Below, in pieces: positions 9,313 through 17,233 of a stretch of 64,000 nucleotides of DNA. The DNA is from Bryobacter sp. (lineage in GTDB: Bacteria; Acidobacteriota; Terriglobia; Bryobacterales; Bryobacteraceae), in assembly GCA_022843625.1 (NCBI GenBank), contig JALHNH010000006.1, positions 124,001-188,000 on the forward strand, written 5' to 3'. The notes beneath the pieces are model-generated. The model searched no databases. It was not told the origin of the DNA and was given only the letters and a program-made list of their open reading frames with translations. The position numbers and the translations under genes are program-made. Position 1 is the stretch's first letter; every line of letters starts with the position of its first letter.

Positions 9313-10346
9313 TGGAGCCATTCGCATGTTGTTTCCCACTTTTGGCCCTTAGGGCCTTCGGGGCAGTGGAAAACACGCATTCCTTTCGGTTTGTTGCGGG
9401 CCGCCCAATCGCGGCCGAGGATGTAAACGGGCTTGGCCCAGGCTTCGGTATCAATTGCCCGGGGAGCGACAATCGACACCGATAAAGTGCCTTGTGCTGG
9501 GGTGCCAGTGCGGGGATCCATAATGTGACTATAGATGTTGCCACCGGCCATAAAAAACTTTTCAGAGCTGCCTGAGGTAGCCATGGATTGGTCTCGCAGG
9601 CGCAACTTCGCCACCGTCTGGTCTTTGTGAGAAGGGTGGGCGATGGTGACGGGCCAGCCTTCTTCGTTGGGGGGAGTGCCGAGGCCGTACATGCTGGAGC
9701 CGGCAGCAGTGATGAAGGCGCTGGTGATGCCGCTTTCGCGGAGGATAGCTACCATTCGGTCGACAGCGTAGCCCTTACCAATGCCGCCGGGATCCATCTC
9801 GGTGAGAGGATTCTGGAAGCTCACGGTTTGTGCGTTGCGATCGAGAATGATGTTCTGATAACCCACGGCAGCCATTGCGGTTCGAATCTCGGACCGGTGC
9901 GGAAAGCGTCCAGACCCCTTAAAGAAGCCCCAACGCCGCATCAGCGGCCCGACAGTAATGTCGAATGTTCCTTCACTCTGGCGGCTGTACTGCAAACACG
10001 CTTCGAGCAGTTGAAATAACTCTTGGGAGACAGCCACTGGAGACTTTCCGGCCTGACGGTTAACCTGGGACCATTCACTGTTGACTTTATAGTTAGACAA
10101 CATGGCGTCCAGACGTCTGGCTTCTTCAAGCGACTCAGTTACGGCTGCCTCTAGTTGGGTGCGGTTTTTGCCATAAGCAGTGACCGTAAAGACACCACCC
10201 ATGCAGTCTGCGCTGGCCTCATACCGGAGTACTTCGGGGTTTCCAGTCTGGCTCCAACCTAAAACAACTAAGACTAAAAGTAACACAGCATGTTGGGTTT
10301 GCGGACCATTTCGCCTTTTGTTCGTGCGAAAATGCGAGAGGGCCAT
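9309..10346 (-). CDS. apbE: ApbE-like FAD:protein FMN transferase, divergent metal-site region
   Basis: A 345-aa exported protein with a hydrophobic signal segment (~residues 20-32) without a lipobox Cys. ApbE hallmarks are visible: DAMLSNYK, GTFDITVGPLMRRWGF, PGGIGKGYAVDRM, ATSGSSEKFF and HIMDPRTG. ApbE covalently attaches FMN to Thr of periplasmic flavoproteins using FAD and Mg2+. Two usually strict places differ: the NxGGD-like turn reads AAGSSMYG, and the DALxT Mg2+ site is replaced by a segment reading EAWAK. It may be a divergent transferase or an FAD-binding relative. It lies 1 bp after rbfA and overlaps hemE by 4 bp. Confidence 0.8.
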   Translation of the reverse strand: MALSHFRTNKRRNGPQTQHAVLLLVLVVLGWSQTGNPEVLRYEASADCMGGVFTVTAYGKNRTQLEAAVTESLEEARRLDAMLSNYKVNSEWSQVNRQAGKSPVAVSQELFQLLEACLQYSRQSEGTFDITVGPLMRRWGFFKGSGRFPHRSEIRTAMAAVGYQNIILDRNAQTVSFQNPLTEMDPGGIGKGYAVDRMVAILRESGITSAFITAAGSSMYGLGTPPNEEGWPVTIAHPSHKDQTVAKLRLRDQSMATSGSSEKFFMAGGNIYSHIMDPRTGTPAQGTLSVSIVAPRAIDTEAWAKPVYILGRDWAARNKPKGMRVFHCPEGPKGQKWETTCEWLQ

Positions 10347-10347
10347 G

Positions 10348-10707
10348 CTATTGGTCCTTGGGGCGGCCTCGCTTGATCCTTTTCAGGATGTTTTGTACCC
10401 GTTCGCGGGAGCCAAGATTGAGCGAAGAATTGAAATAAATTTCGGGTGTATAGAAGAGATCAATCCGAGAAGCGAGCTCTTTGCGAATATAGCTTTTGGT
10501 GGATTTAAGAACCTCGATGATCTTCTCCGCCTCTTCGCCCTGGGCCGGAATGTGCACGCTGACAGCGACTTTTTTCATGTCGGGAGCGACCTGAACGTCA
10601 GTGACCTCGATGCCCGCAAGGCGCGGATCTTCGAGATCGTAAGCGATCATTTCGGTGATCTCAAGGCGAATAGCCTCGGAGACGCGTTCGTAGCGGCGGC
10701 CTTCCAC
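10348..10707 (-). CDS. rbfA: ribosome-binding factor A
   Basis: A 119-aa KH-fold protein with the RbfA pattern: RYERVSEAIRLEITEMI, then DPRLAGIEVTDVQVAPDMKKVAVSV, and the C-terminal YTPEIYFNSSLNLGSRERVQNIL. RbfA binds 30S precursors and helps 16S rRNA 5'-end maturation and cold adaptation. Translation appears to start at GTG 10707; no in-frame ATG lies close. It is the second gene of the leftward EthD-rbfA-apbE-hemE-hemY run. The usual neighbours infB, truB and nusA are not here, so it has been moved away from its classical operon. Confidence 0.92.
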   Translation of the reverse strand: MEGRRYERVSEAIRLEITEMIAYDLEDPRLAGIEVTDVQVAPDMKKVAVSVHIPAQGEEAEKIIEVLKSTKSYIRKELASRIDLFYTPEIYFNSSLNLGSRERVQNILKRIKRGRPKDQ

Positions 10708-10731
10708 TACTTCATTATCGTTGGTGTTGCG

Positions 10732-11046
10732 CTAAAAGGACACTAATTTGCTGATTTGAAGTTCAACAGGGATATCGGTGTAGTGGGGAATGTCGCCGAA
10801 GATCTCGCCGCCGACGTATGCAAGGGCAGCCTGGAAGTTCTCCATGGTGTCGAAATACAGGCGGCCAATGATGCGGTAGTTGGCTGGGGAGCCACCGGCA
10901 CCGGAGAGGCCTTCGTCGACTTCTACCTTTTGCAGGCCGAAGGGGGTGAGAAGGCGGATGACAAGGGGGATGTGCTTGTCGTAGTAGTAGGTGAGGTCAA
11001 AGCGGCCTTCGCCGGCGGCTGGATAAAAGGCGTTTACGCAGATCAT
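10732..11046 (-). CDS. EthD-family protein
   Basis: A 104-aa protein of the EthD/dimeric alpha-beta barrel type: MICVNAFYPAAGEGRFDLTYY with the YYDKHIPLV element, FGLQKVEVDEGLSG, and a final strand with PHYTDIPVELQISKLV. EthD is needed for ethyl tert-butyl ether degradation in some actinobacteria, but most members have no known role. Start codons of this gene and ssb are only 21 bp apart, so their promoters overlap. It probably heads the rbfA-hem transcript. Confidence 0.85.
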   Translation of the reverse strand: MICVNAFYPAAGEGRFDLTYYYDKHIPLVIRLLTPFGLQKVEVDEGLSGAGGSPANYRIIGRLYFDTMENFQAALAYVGGEIFGDIPHYTDIPVELQISKLVSF

Positions 11047-11067
11047 GCTGTGTTAGCTTAATGCTGT

Positions 11068-11556
11068 ATGGCACGCAGCGTCAATAAAGTAATTCTTGTA
11101 GGCAATCTGGGCAAAGATGCCGAGACGAAGTTTACGGCAGCCGGGACGGCGGTGAGCAAATTCTCCGTCGCCACGACTCGCCGGTTCAAGGACAATGCAA
11201 CGGGGGACTGGAAGGATGAAACCGACTGGACCAACATCGTGCTTTGGAAGAACGAAGGGGTTGCCCAGTATCTCACCAAGGGCCGCCAGGTTTACGTCGA
11301 GGGCCGCCTGAGCAATCGCAGCTACGAGGATAAAGATGGTGTCAAGAAGTACATTACTGAGGTTGTGGCTGAAGAAGTAATGCTGCTCGGTGGACGTGGT
11401 GAGGGTGGCGAAGGTGGCGGTGGCGGCGGGATGCAAAGTGCTCCCCGCAGTGCGACGCAGCGGGTTGCACCCAGTGCTGGTAGCGGAGCTTCAAAACCTG
11501 CCGGGAACTTCGATGATTTCGATCCAGGCATCAGCGACGACGACGTCCCGTTCTAG
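11068..11556 (+). CDS. ssb: single-stranded DNA-binding protein
   Basis: A 162-aa SSB. The OB fold (residues 1-~110) shows MARSVNKVILVGNLGKDAE, FSVATTRRFKD, TDWTNIVLWKNEGVAQYLTKG and VYVEGRLSNRSYEDKDG. A Gly-rich linker (~112-145) follows, and the acidic tip DDDVPF that binds partner proteins (RecO, PriA, exonuclease I) is intact at the C-terminus. It covers ssDNA in replication and repair. It is monocistronic, divergent from the EthD gene, and its stop codon shares a CTAG with the convergent next gene. Confidence 0.97.
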   Translation: MARSVNKVILVGNLGKDAETKFTAAGTAVSKFSVATTRRFKDNATGDWKDETDWTNIVLWKNEGVAQYLTKGRQVYVEGRLSNRSYEDKDGVKKYITEVVAEEVMLLGGRGEGGEGGGGGGMQSAPRSATQRVAPSAGSGASKPAGNFDDFDPGISDDDVPF

Positions 11557-12320
11557 AGCGTAGTTAACACGCGAATTTGGGCCAGTTGCTCGATCAGCCG
11601 GTAGCAAACGTGTGCCGATGGAATCCTGTTTGATGCGACCGTAGGGCTCAAGTCCCCTAGAGAATGCGTTTCAAACGTGAGACTCTCGCTCCCCTTTGTT
11701 GCGCTGGTTTGGATCTTGTCCAGCTCTGACCATTCGAATTGCACTCCATCGACCCTGCAACTGTCGGCTGCGAACTCAAGCGGCCCGAACATAGATCTCC
11801 CTCCGCTCTGGATCAGAGCATATTCGCGCTGGTAAATATGCTCTCCCGCTCTCATTCGAATTGCGTTGCAGAGGTCAATGAAGCCTGTCGTTTCTTTGGC
11901 AATCGATAGCTCCGTGCCACTGCTAAGCGAGAAGCGGAAAGCCTCGCCCGCTGCACAAGGGTGATAGTGCAGAACTTCTTCCCAGCTTGCCGTTAGCGGC
12001 TTGTGTTTCCCCTCGACAGCAACACCATTTTCGAAAAGTAGAACCCGGTTTCGCCTCGGCTTGTGAAGCATGCCTCCCAGAAGACAAACAAAGCTGAGGG
12101 AAAAGATCAGTAGCGCGGCCAGTTTGGGGAGCCCCTGGATTTCCGAGTCTGCGGCGATTTGCTGATCCATCTGCAGAAAAAAGACTGCCAAACCAAACGA
12201 GAGGGCTGAGGCAAGGTACGCAAACACCCTTACCGCTGAAATGCCGATAGAGCCGTAGCAATGCTCGAACGGGCCAAGGTCGTCACGATGGACAGGGAAT
12301 GGGGCGGCATTGGCAGACAT
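11553..12320 (-). CDS. hypothetical two-helix membrane protein, DUF6585-like
   Basis: A 255-aa protein with two membrane helices (residues ~27-48 and ~68-86) in its N-terminal third, then a soluble portion. The pattern RVLLFENGVAVEGKHKPLTASWEEVLHYH followed by a second similar repeat (YALIQSGGRSMFGPLEFAADSCRVDGVQFEWSELDKI region) suggests PH-like modules, as in membrane proteins annotated DUF6585. No enzymatic motif is visible. It is convergent with ssb (stop codons share CTAG at 11553-11556) and divergent from the acyl-AMP ligase gene with 177 bp between starts. Confidence 0.6.
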   Translation of the reverse strand: MSANAAPFPVHRDDLGPFEHCYGSIGISAVRVFAYLASALSFGLAVFFLQMDQQIAADSEIQGLPKLAALLIFSLSFVCLLGGMLHKPRRNRVLLFENGVAVEGKHKPLTASWEEVLHYHPCAAGEAFRFSLSSGTELSIAKETTGFIDLCNAIRMRAGEHIYQREYALIQSGGRSMFGPLEFAADSCRVDGVQFEWSELDKIQTSATKGSESLTFETHSLGDLSPTVASNRIPSAHVCYRLIEQLAQIRVLTTL

Positions 12321-12497
12321 TTGATGCTGGAGTCCTGTGGCTTCAGCTTGGATATCGACTGTAAAGCGCCAGATCTTTAGGGTCTACAGAATACATTTGG
12401 CACTCACTGATTCCTGCTGCTGCCAGACGTTCGGCCCGCTGAATTCATCTCTTGGAATGTGGAAAGGGTGCGTGTTAACGTAGAACGACCGAAAGTA

Positions 12498-14153
12498 ATG
12501 GAAAGCATCATCGACGCGATTGAAAACAGCCTGAATCAAGGTCGAACGCGAACGTCGTTTACCTATTTGGCCAATGGAGAAGATCCAGAAACTCCTGTCT
12601 CTTTGCTTGAGCTTCGGCAAGTGTCGCTAAGGATTGCATCCCTTTTGCCACCCCAATCCACAGTCATTCTGCTGCTTCCCCAGGGCACAGATTTTATAAA
12701 GGCTTTCTTTGGGTGCCTTTATGCTCAGGCCATCGCTGTCCCAGTCGCCCTTCCTACCAGAAATCGTGGTCTTGACAGCATAAGAAACATCGTGGCTGAC
12801 GCATCCATCAGCATTGGAATTACCAGCCGGAACAGTTTGACGAAGCTGCAATCATGGTTTGGCGAAGACGGCTCGGCAATCGGCGTGAGGTGGTTGTTTG
12901 TCGAAGATTTTCCAGACATAGGCACCTACACTTTTGATAGACCAAAATCCCAACAGTTGGCGTTTTTGCAATACACCTCGGGATCGACCGGTATGCCGAA
13001 AGCGGTAATGGTGACCCATGAGAATATCGTTGCGAATTCGAGAATCATCCAAAAATGCTTTCAGAACACCACCGAGAGTGTTTCGGTCTGCTGGCTGCCT
13101 TCATTTCATGACATGGGATTGATGGATGGAATCATCCAGCCTGTATTCAGTGGGTTTCCCAGCATTCTGATGTCCCCGCTGCATTTTGTGCAGCGCCCCG
13201 CGCGTTGGTTAAACGCTCTCACCAGGTACCGCGCCACGTATTCGGGTGGGCCAAATTTTGCCTATGACTTCTGCGTTGACAGAATCAAGGAAGAAGAGCT
13301 TTCAGGCCTCGATCTGAGTCATTTGCAGTGTCTGTACAATGGGTCCGAACCGGTTCGTCTAAATACGATTCGCAGGTTTGCCGAACACTTCTCATCCGCA
13401 GGTTTCAACATAACGAAGATGCTTACCTGTTATGGACTCGCGGAAGCGACCCTGGCGGTCGCTACTTCAAAACTCGGACAGGCTCCCGGCATCGTCCAGA
13501 AGCAGGGGGCAGATCTGGTAAGCTCTGGCGGCACTCACGAGGACACCAAAGTCAGAATTGTCAATCCTGAAACAGCGGCACTTTGTGCAGACGGGGACGT
13601 CGGCGAAGTTTGGGCCAGCGGCAAAAGTATTTCCCCGGGTTATTGGAATCGACCAAATCAAACTGCGGACGCTTTCGTCGATCTGGAAGGAGAACGCTAC
13701 TTGCGCACCGGAGACTTGGGATTTCTATGGGGCGATGAGTTGTTTGTAACTGGCAGGATCAAAGACCTGATCATCATCCGCGGAAAGAACCATTATCCGC
13801 AAGACATCGAACAGACCGTTTTCAACGCCCATCCGTCATTGCAACCTAACGGTGGTGCGGCCTTCCCGGTTGAGTGGGGCGGCGAAGAGTCGCTGGTAGT
13901 CGTGCAAGAGATTCGGCGCAGCTTCTCGCTTGAGGCAGATTATGAGTGCATCATCAACGAAATCTGTTCACAGATCAATCAGCACCATGGGTTGCGACCT
14001 TTGGACGTGATCATCGTAAGACCCGGCACTATACCCAAAACTACCAGCGGCAAGTTGCAGCGGAGCGTCTACAGGCAACTGTGGAACGAAGCCCGCCTCA
14101 AGCCAATTGCCACGCTGCAAGATTACATTTTAAGAAGGAATTTGAAAGCATGA
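12498..14153 (+). CDS. fatty-acyl-AMP ligase (FAAL-type adenylate-forming enzyme)
   Basis: A 551-aa ANL-superfamily enzyme. Visible motifs: A3 YTSGSTGMPK (159-168), WLPSFHDMGLMDG (199-211), NGSEPV (281-286), YGLAEATL (312-319), RTGDLGF (403-409), IKDLIIIRGKNHYPQDIE (421-438), and catalytic Lys in PKTTSGK near the end. The HDMGL and GSEPV elements are typical of FAALs, which make fatty-acyl-AMP and pass it to a carrier protein rather than CoA. ATG 12498 puts 20 residues before FTYL, as in relatives; an in-frame GTG exists at 12459. Its TGA overlaps the ATG of the ACP gene, so the next protein is its likely acceptor. Analogue of DltA in the proposed pathway. Confidence 0.9.
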   Translation: MESIIDAIENSLNQGRTRTSFTYLANGEDPETPVSLLELRQVSLRIASLLPPQSTVILLLPQGTDFIKAFFGCLYAQAIAVPVALPTRNRGLDSIRNIVADASISIGITSRNSLTKLQSWFGEDGSAIGVRWLFVEDFPDIGTYTFDRPKSQQLAFLQYTSGSTGMPKAVMVTHENIVANSRIIQKCFQNTTESVSVCWLPSFHDMGLMDGIIQPVFSGFPSILMSPLHFVQRPARWLNALTRYRATYSGGPNFAYDFCVDRIKEEELSGLDLSHLQCLYNGSEPVRLNTIRRFAEHFSSAGFNITKMLTCYGLAEATLAVATSKLGQAPGIVQKQGADLVSSGGTHEDTKVRIVNPETAALCADGDVGEVWASGKSISPGYWNRPNQTADAFVDLEGERYLRTGDLGFLWGDELFVTGRIKDLIIIRGKNHYPQDIEQTVFNAHPSLQPNGGAAFPVEWGGEESLVVVQEIRRSFSLEADYECIINEICSQINQHHGLRPLDVIIVRPGTIPKTTSGKLQRSVYRQLWNEARLKPIATLQDYILRRNLKA

Positions 14154-14410
14154 AGACGAAGCAGGAAATCATTATATGGCTCCAGGAAAAAGTCGCCAAA
14201 GAAACTCGATTGCAGCCTGAGAACATCTCGGTCGATACACCTTTTGCCAGCCTCGGCCTCGATTCCATCGTGATCGTCACACTCGTGGCCGACCTCGAAA
14301 ACTGGCTTGGAACCTCTCTGGATCCGACCGTCTGTTGGGAATATCCGACGATTGGGCTTCTTTCCGAGTGGCTCGTAACCGAACACCGGGGCACCTCTCA
14401 TGCCGGGTAA
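14150..14410 (+). CDS. acyl carrier protein
   Basis: An 86-aa four-helix carrier protein. The phosphopantetheine site is Ser39 in LGLDSIVIV (DSI in place of the commoner DSL). The surrounding pattern (P-FASLGLDS, helix II VIVTLVADLENWLG, then WEYPTIGLLSEWL) is that of stand-alone ACPs from natural-product loci rather than the fatty-acid synthase AcpP. The gene overlaps the ligase by 4 bp and the P450 by 11 bp, so the three are translationally coupled. It would hold the fatty acyl chain loaded by the ligase, present it to the P450 and then to the MBOAT; analogue of DltC. Confidence 0.92.
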   Translation: MKTKQEIIIWLQEKVAKETRLQPENISVDTPFASLGLDSIVIVTLVADLENWLGTSLDPTVCWEYPTIGLLSEWLVTEHRGTSHAG

Positions 14411-15617
14411 GACTTTGCCGTCATGGAATCCATTCCAGAAAGGCTATCGAGAGAATCCGTCGCAGCAACTCGAAGTGTTACGGCGGGAAAATCCTGTCCA
14501 CAAAGCGATGAACGGGCGCTGGGTCGTGTTGCGATACGAAGATGTAAAGCGGGTAATCCATAGTCCAGCCTTTCAGACGGTGAAATTCAGCAAGGCCATG
14601 GCCGAGAAGCAGAAGTACGTGGGAGACCGTGGCAGCGTGGACAAACTCTCTGAGATTTCTGCCCGATGGGTGTTCTTCTACGATCCACCGGAGCACACCG
14701 AAATGCGGACGATGCTGATGAAAATCTGGAACAAACTGGATCTCACCGGTGTAGTAGAGGAAGTGATAGCCGAAAACCTCAGTGCGCTGGCAGGCCGGCG
14801 GCACGCTGAAATCATGAACGACTTCGCGACTTTCATTCCTTCAAAAGTCGTCTGTCACATTCTTGGATTGCCCTGTGAGGACTACCGGAAATTCCGAAAG
14901 TGGTCCTACTCGCTCAACAACATGTTTGAGCCGTTTGCGACCTTCCATGACCTTGTTCTTCATAACCGGAACATTGTAGAGTTTTACGATTACATCGATA
15001 ACATTATTGAGGTAAAGCAACAAAAACCGGATGGGGGGTTCATCAGCCGTTTTATTGAGGAAAATGCGCAATGTCCGGCACCGATGGAGAGGTCTGGCGT
15101 TATTTCTGTCATTGCTTTTATGTTCTTTGCCAGCATCGAGAATTCAATTAACTTATTCGGCCAGAGCGTGTTGCGCCTCTTGCAGAATCCCAGTCAATTG
15201 AAGCGATTAGCTGAAGATGAGGCGATTGTGCCCACTGCGGCTGAGGAACTTCTAAGGTACGTCAGCCCGGTTCAATACACTGTCCGGGTTGCCGCCGCCG
15301 ACACGGAAATCCGGGGGGAAACGATCCGGCAGGGAGAATTGCTGATGGCGGCAACTGTTTCGGCCAACCGTGATGAAGACGTCTTTGACGACGGAGAAAG
15401 TCTTGATTTGCTGCGAAATCCTAATCCTCATTTGAGCTTCGGCTATGGGCTGCATTTCTGCATCGGTGCGAAATTGGCGCGACTGGAATTGCAGAAGTCG
15501 CTCACCGCTTTATTAAGAACATTTCCCGGAATTGCTCTACGCCCCGAAGAGCCCCTCGTGTGGGACAAAACCATCTTGAGTCGGGGCCTAAGGTCGCTAC
15601 CGGTCGTCCTCAAATAG
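14400..15617 (+). CDS. cytochrome P450, probably acting on an ACP-bound acyl chain
   Basis: A 405-aa class I bacterial P450. Heme ligand Cys354 lies in FGYGLHFCIGAKLARLE, the ExxR is E283-R286 in EELLRY, and the C-helix heme contact is H99/R103 in DPPEHTEMR. The I-helix reads FASIENS: Glu247 is kept but the oxygen-activating Thr is Asn248. Being translated in overlap with an ACP gene suggests a carrier-bound substrate, as known for P450BioI (acyl-ACP) and several NRPS-linked P450s. The likely reaction is hydroxylation, desaturation or cleavage of the acyl chain; position unknown. Ferredoxin and reductase genes are not nearby. Confidence 0.9.
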   Translation: MPGKTLPSWNPFQKGYRENPSQQLEVLRRENPVHKAMNGRWVVLRYEDVKRVIHSPAFQTVKFSKAMAEKQKYVGDRGSVDKLSEISARWVFFYDPPEHTEMRTMLMKIWNKLDLTGVVEEVIAENLSALAGRRHAEIMNDFATFIPSKVVCHILGLPCEDYRKFRKWSYSLNNMFEPFATFHDLVLHNRNIVEFYDYIDNIIEVKQQKPDGGFISRFIEENAQCPAPMERSGVISVIAFMFFASIENSINLFGQSVLRLLQNPSQLKRLAEDEAIVPTAAEELLRYVSPVQYTVRVAAADTEIRGETIRQGELLMAATVSANRDEDVFDDGESLDLLRNPNPHLSFGYGLHFCIGAKLARLELQKSLTALLRTFPGIALRPEEPLVWDKTILSRGLRSLPVVLK

Positions 15618-15620
15618 TCA

Positions 15621-17057
15621 ATGTCGTTTGTCTCCGTCTTCTATCTGGTCTTTCTGGCTCTGGGGGCGACCGGCTTTTATTTGTTGCCGCACAAATGGCG
15701 CATCCTGTGGCTCCTCCTGATGAGTTGTCTTTTCTATCTGTCATGGCAACCTGCCTTCTTACTCATACTTTGCGTAGAAACGCTAGCTGCCTTTTGGTTT
15801 GGCAGAACCATTGCCGGTTCATCAAGCGAAAAAAAGAAGTGGCTGAAGCTAAGCGTGGGCTTGCTGCTGCTACCGCTCCTGTTTTTCAAATACTACAATT
15901 TTGTAAATAGTGGGTTTGCTCGTCTGTTGGTCAACTTCCAAATGGAAAGCCCATTTTCCAACCAACCCTACCTGATCCCGCTTGGAATTTCTTTCTTTAC
16001 ATTTCAGGCAATCAGCTACGTGGCGGATATTTATCGAGGTTACCTTAAGCCCGAACCGCGGCTTGAAGCCTTTGCCCTTTACATGGCGTTTTTCCCGACG
16101 ATCCTGGCAGGTCCTATAGAACGTGCGAAAACGTTGCTAAAACAATTGCACACCCCAGTCTCCCTCAGCTATGAGAATCTCCGTGCGGGAATGCAGTTGA
16201 TTCTATGGGGTGCTTTCAAGAAAGTGGTTCTGGCCGACCGAATGAAAGTTTTTATGGATCAGGTTTATGCCGATCCGCAAAGTACGCCGGGCATTCTTGT
16301 TTACTTTGCTCTGGTGTTCTCGGTTTTTCATCTCTTCTGTGATTTTTCTGCATATTCGGATATTGCGGTGGGTTCGGCACGCATCTTCGGCATTCAACTA
16401 ACGAAGAACTTCGACGACAGAGTATATGCATCCCCTTCGCGCACAATATTCTGGCAAGGTTGGCATCGAAGCTTGACTGGGTGGTTGCGCGACTATGTCT
16501 TCTTACCACTAAGCCGTCATACACGGAACCAAAGTCGTCTTTATCTGAATTTGTTCTTTGTTTATTTACTCGTAGGCATATGGCATGGCGCTACGGCCGG
16601 TTTCGTCGTTTGGGGTGCCTTGAACGGGCTTTGGTTGATTCTGGAGGCTGCGACGAAGCAACGGCGAACTTCGGTCTTTACAAGGCTGGGAGTGAACATG
16701 GAGGGCAGAGCATTCAACGCATTTGCATGGCTTTTCACATTCAATATCGGAATACCATTTGCCGCATTCTTTCGCACTAACACTCCCACGGAAGCAATCG
16801 AAACGCTTTCCGGTCTGGCGAACTCCAATATCAATTTGCTTGCTCGAAGGGAAACTACAGATTGCGCATTGACAATCTGCTTATTACTTTTTATGGATTA
16901 CATCAGTCGTCGAATTCCGCCGAACTCCAACTTCGACGCCTTTGCCGGCAACCAGGTATGGTGGGTACGCTGGGGGCTCTATTTGTTGTTATCCCTGTTA
17001 ATTTTGCGATACATGTCCGGGGCTGAGGCAAACGGCTTCATGTACTACAATTTTTAA
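15621..17057 (+). CDS. MBOAT-family membrane O-acyltransferase (AlgI/DltB-like)
   Basis: A 478-aa polytopic protein with the AlgI/DltB signatures LGISFFTFQAISYVADIYRG (121-140), FFPTILAGPIER (158-168), FWQGWHRSLTGWLRDYVFLPL (His282) and catalytic His322 in VGIWHGATAGFVVWGALNG. MBOAT proteins of this branch move acyl groups across the membrane to an outside acceptor such as alginate (AlgI), teichoic acid (DltB) or cellulose (WssH). The start is 3 bp after the P450 stop. Taken with the upstream ligase and ACP, the acyl donor is probably acyl-ACP, as D-Ala-DltC is for DltB. The acceptor is not shown by the sequence. Confidence 0.92.
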   Translation: MSFVSVFYLVFLALGATGFYLLPHKWRILWLLLMSCLFYLSWQPAFLLILCVETLAAFWFGRTIAGSSSEKKKWLKLSVGLLLLPLLFFKYYNFVNSGFARLLVNFQMESPFSNQPYLIPLGISFFTFQAISYVADIYRGYLKPEPRLEAFALYMAFFPTILAGPIERAKTLLKQLHTPVSLSYENLRAGMQLILWGAFKKVVLADRMKVFMDQVYADPQSTPGILVYFALVFSVFHLFCDFSAYSDIAVGSARIFGIQLTKNFDDRVYASPSRTIFWQGWHRSLTGWLRDYVFLPLSRHTRNQSRLYLNLFFVYLLVGIWHGATAGFVVWGALNGLWLILEAATKQRRTSVFTRLGVNMEGRAFNAFAWLFTFNIGIPFAAFFRTNTPTEAIETLSGLANSNINLLARRETTDCALTICLLLFMDYISRRIPPNSNFDAFAGNQVWWVRWGLYLLLSLLILRYMSGAEANGFMYYNF

Positions 17058-17233
17058 ATGCTCCCAGGTCGCCAGGGTTTGGGACCGTTTTGCTCGTCCA
17101 GCCTGAGTTTCACAATGAGCCCGCCCAACCTCCAGCAAGCGCACCTCCTGCACCAGATCCCGACCAGGATTGCTATCTGTAGTGCTGCGCTAGCTTCGAA
17201 AGACAAATTCCAAACTTGCGAGTTGGGTCCCGC

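Noticed and set aside
12380..12420. TGGCAC at the acyl-AMP ligase promoter as a sigma-54 site
   Set aside because: No TTGC follows at the required spacing.
17058..17233. Possible small gene between MBOAT and SGNH genes
   Set aside because: The short frames have no ribosome site, no family pattern and end quickly.
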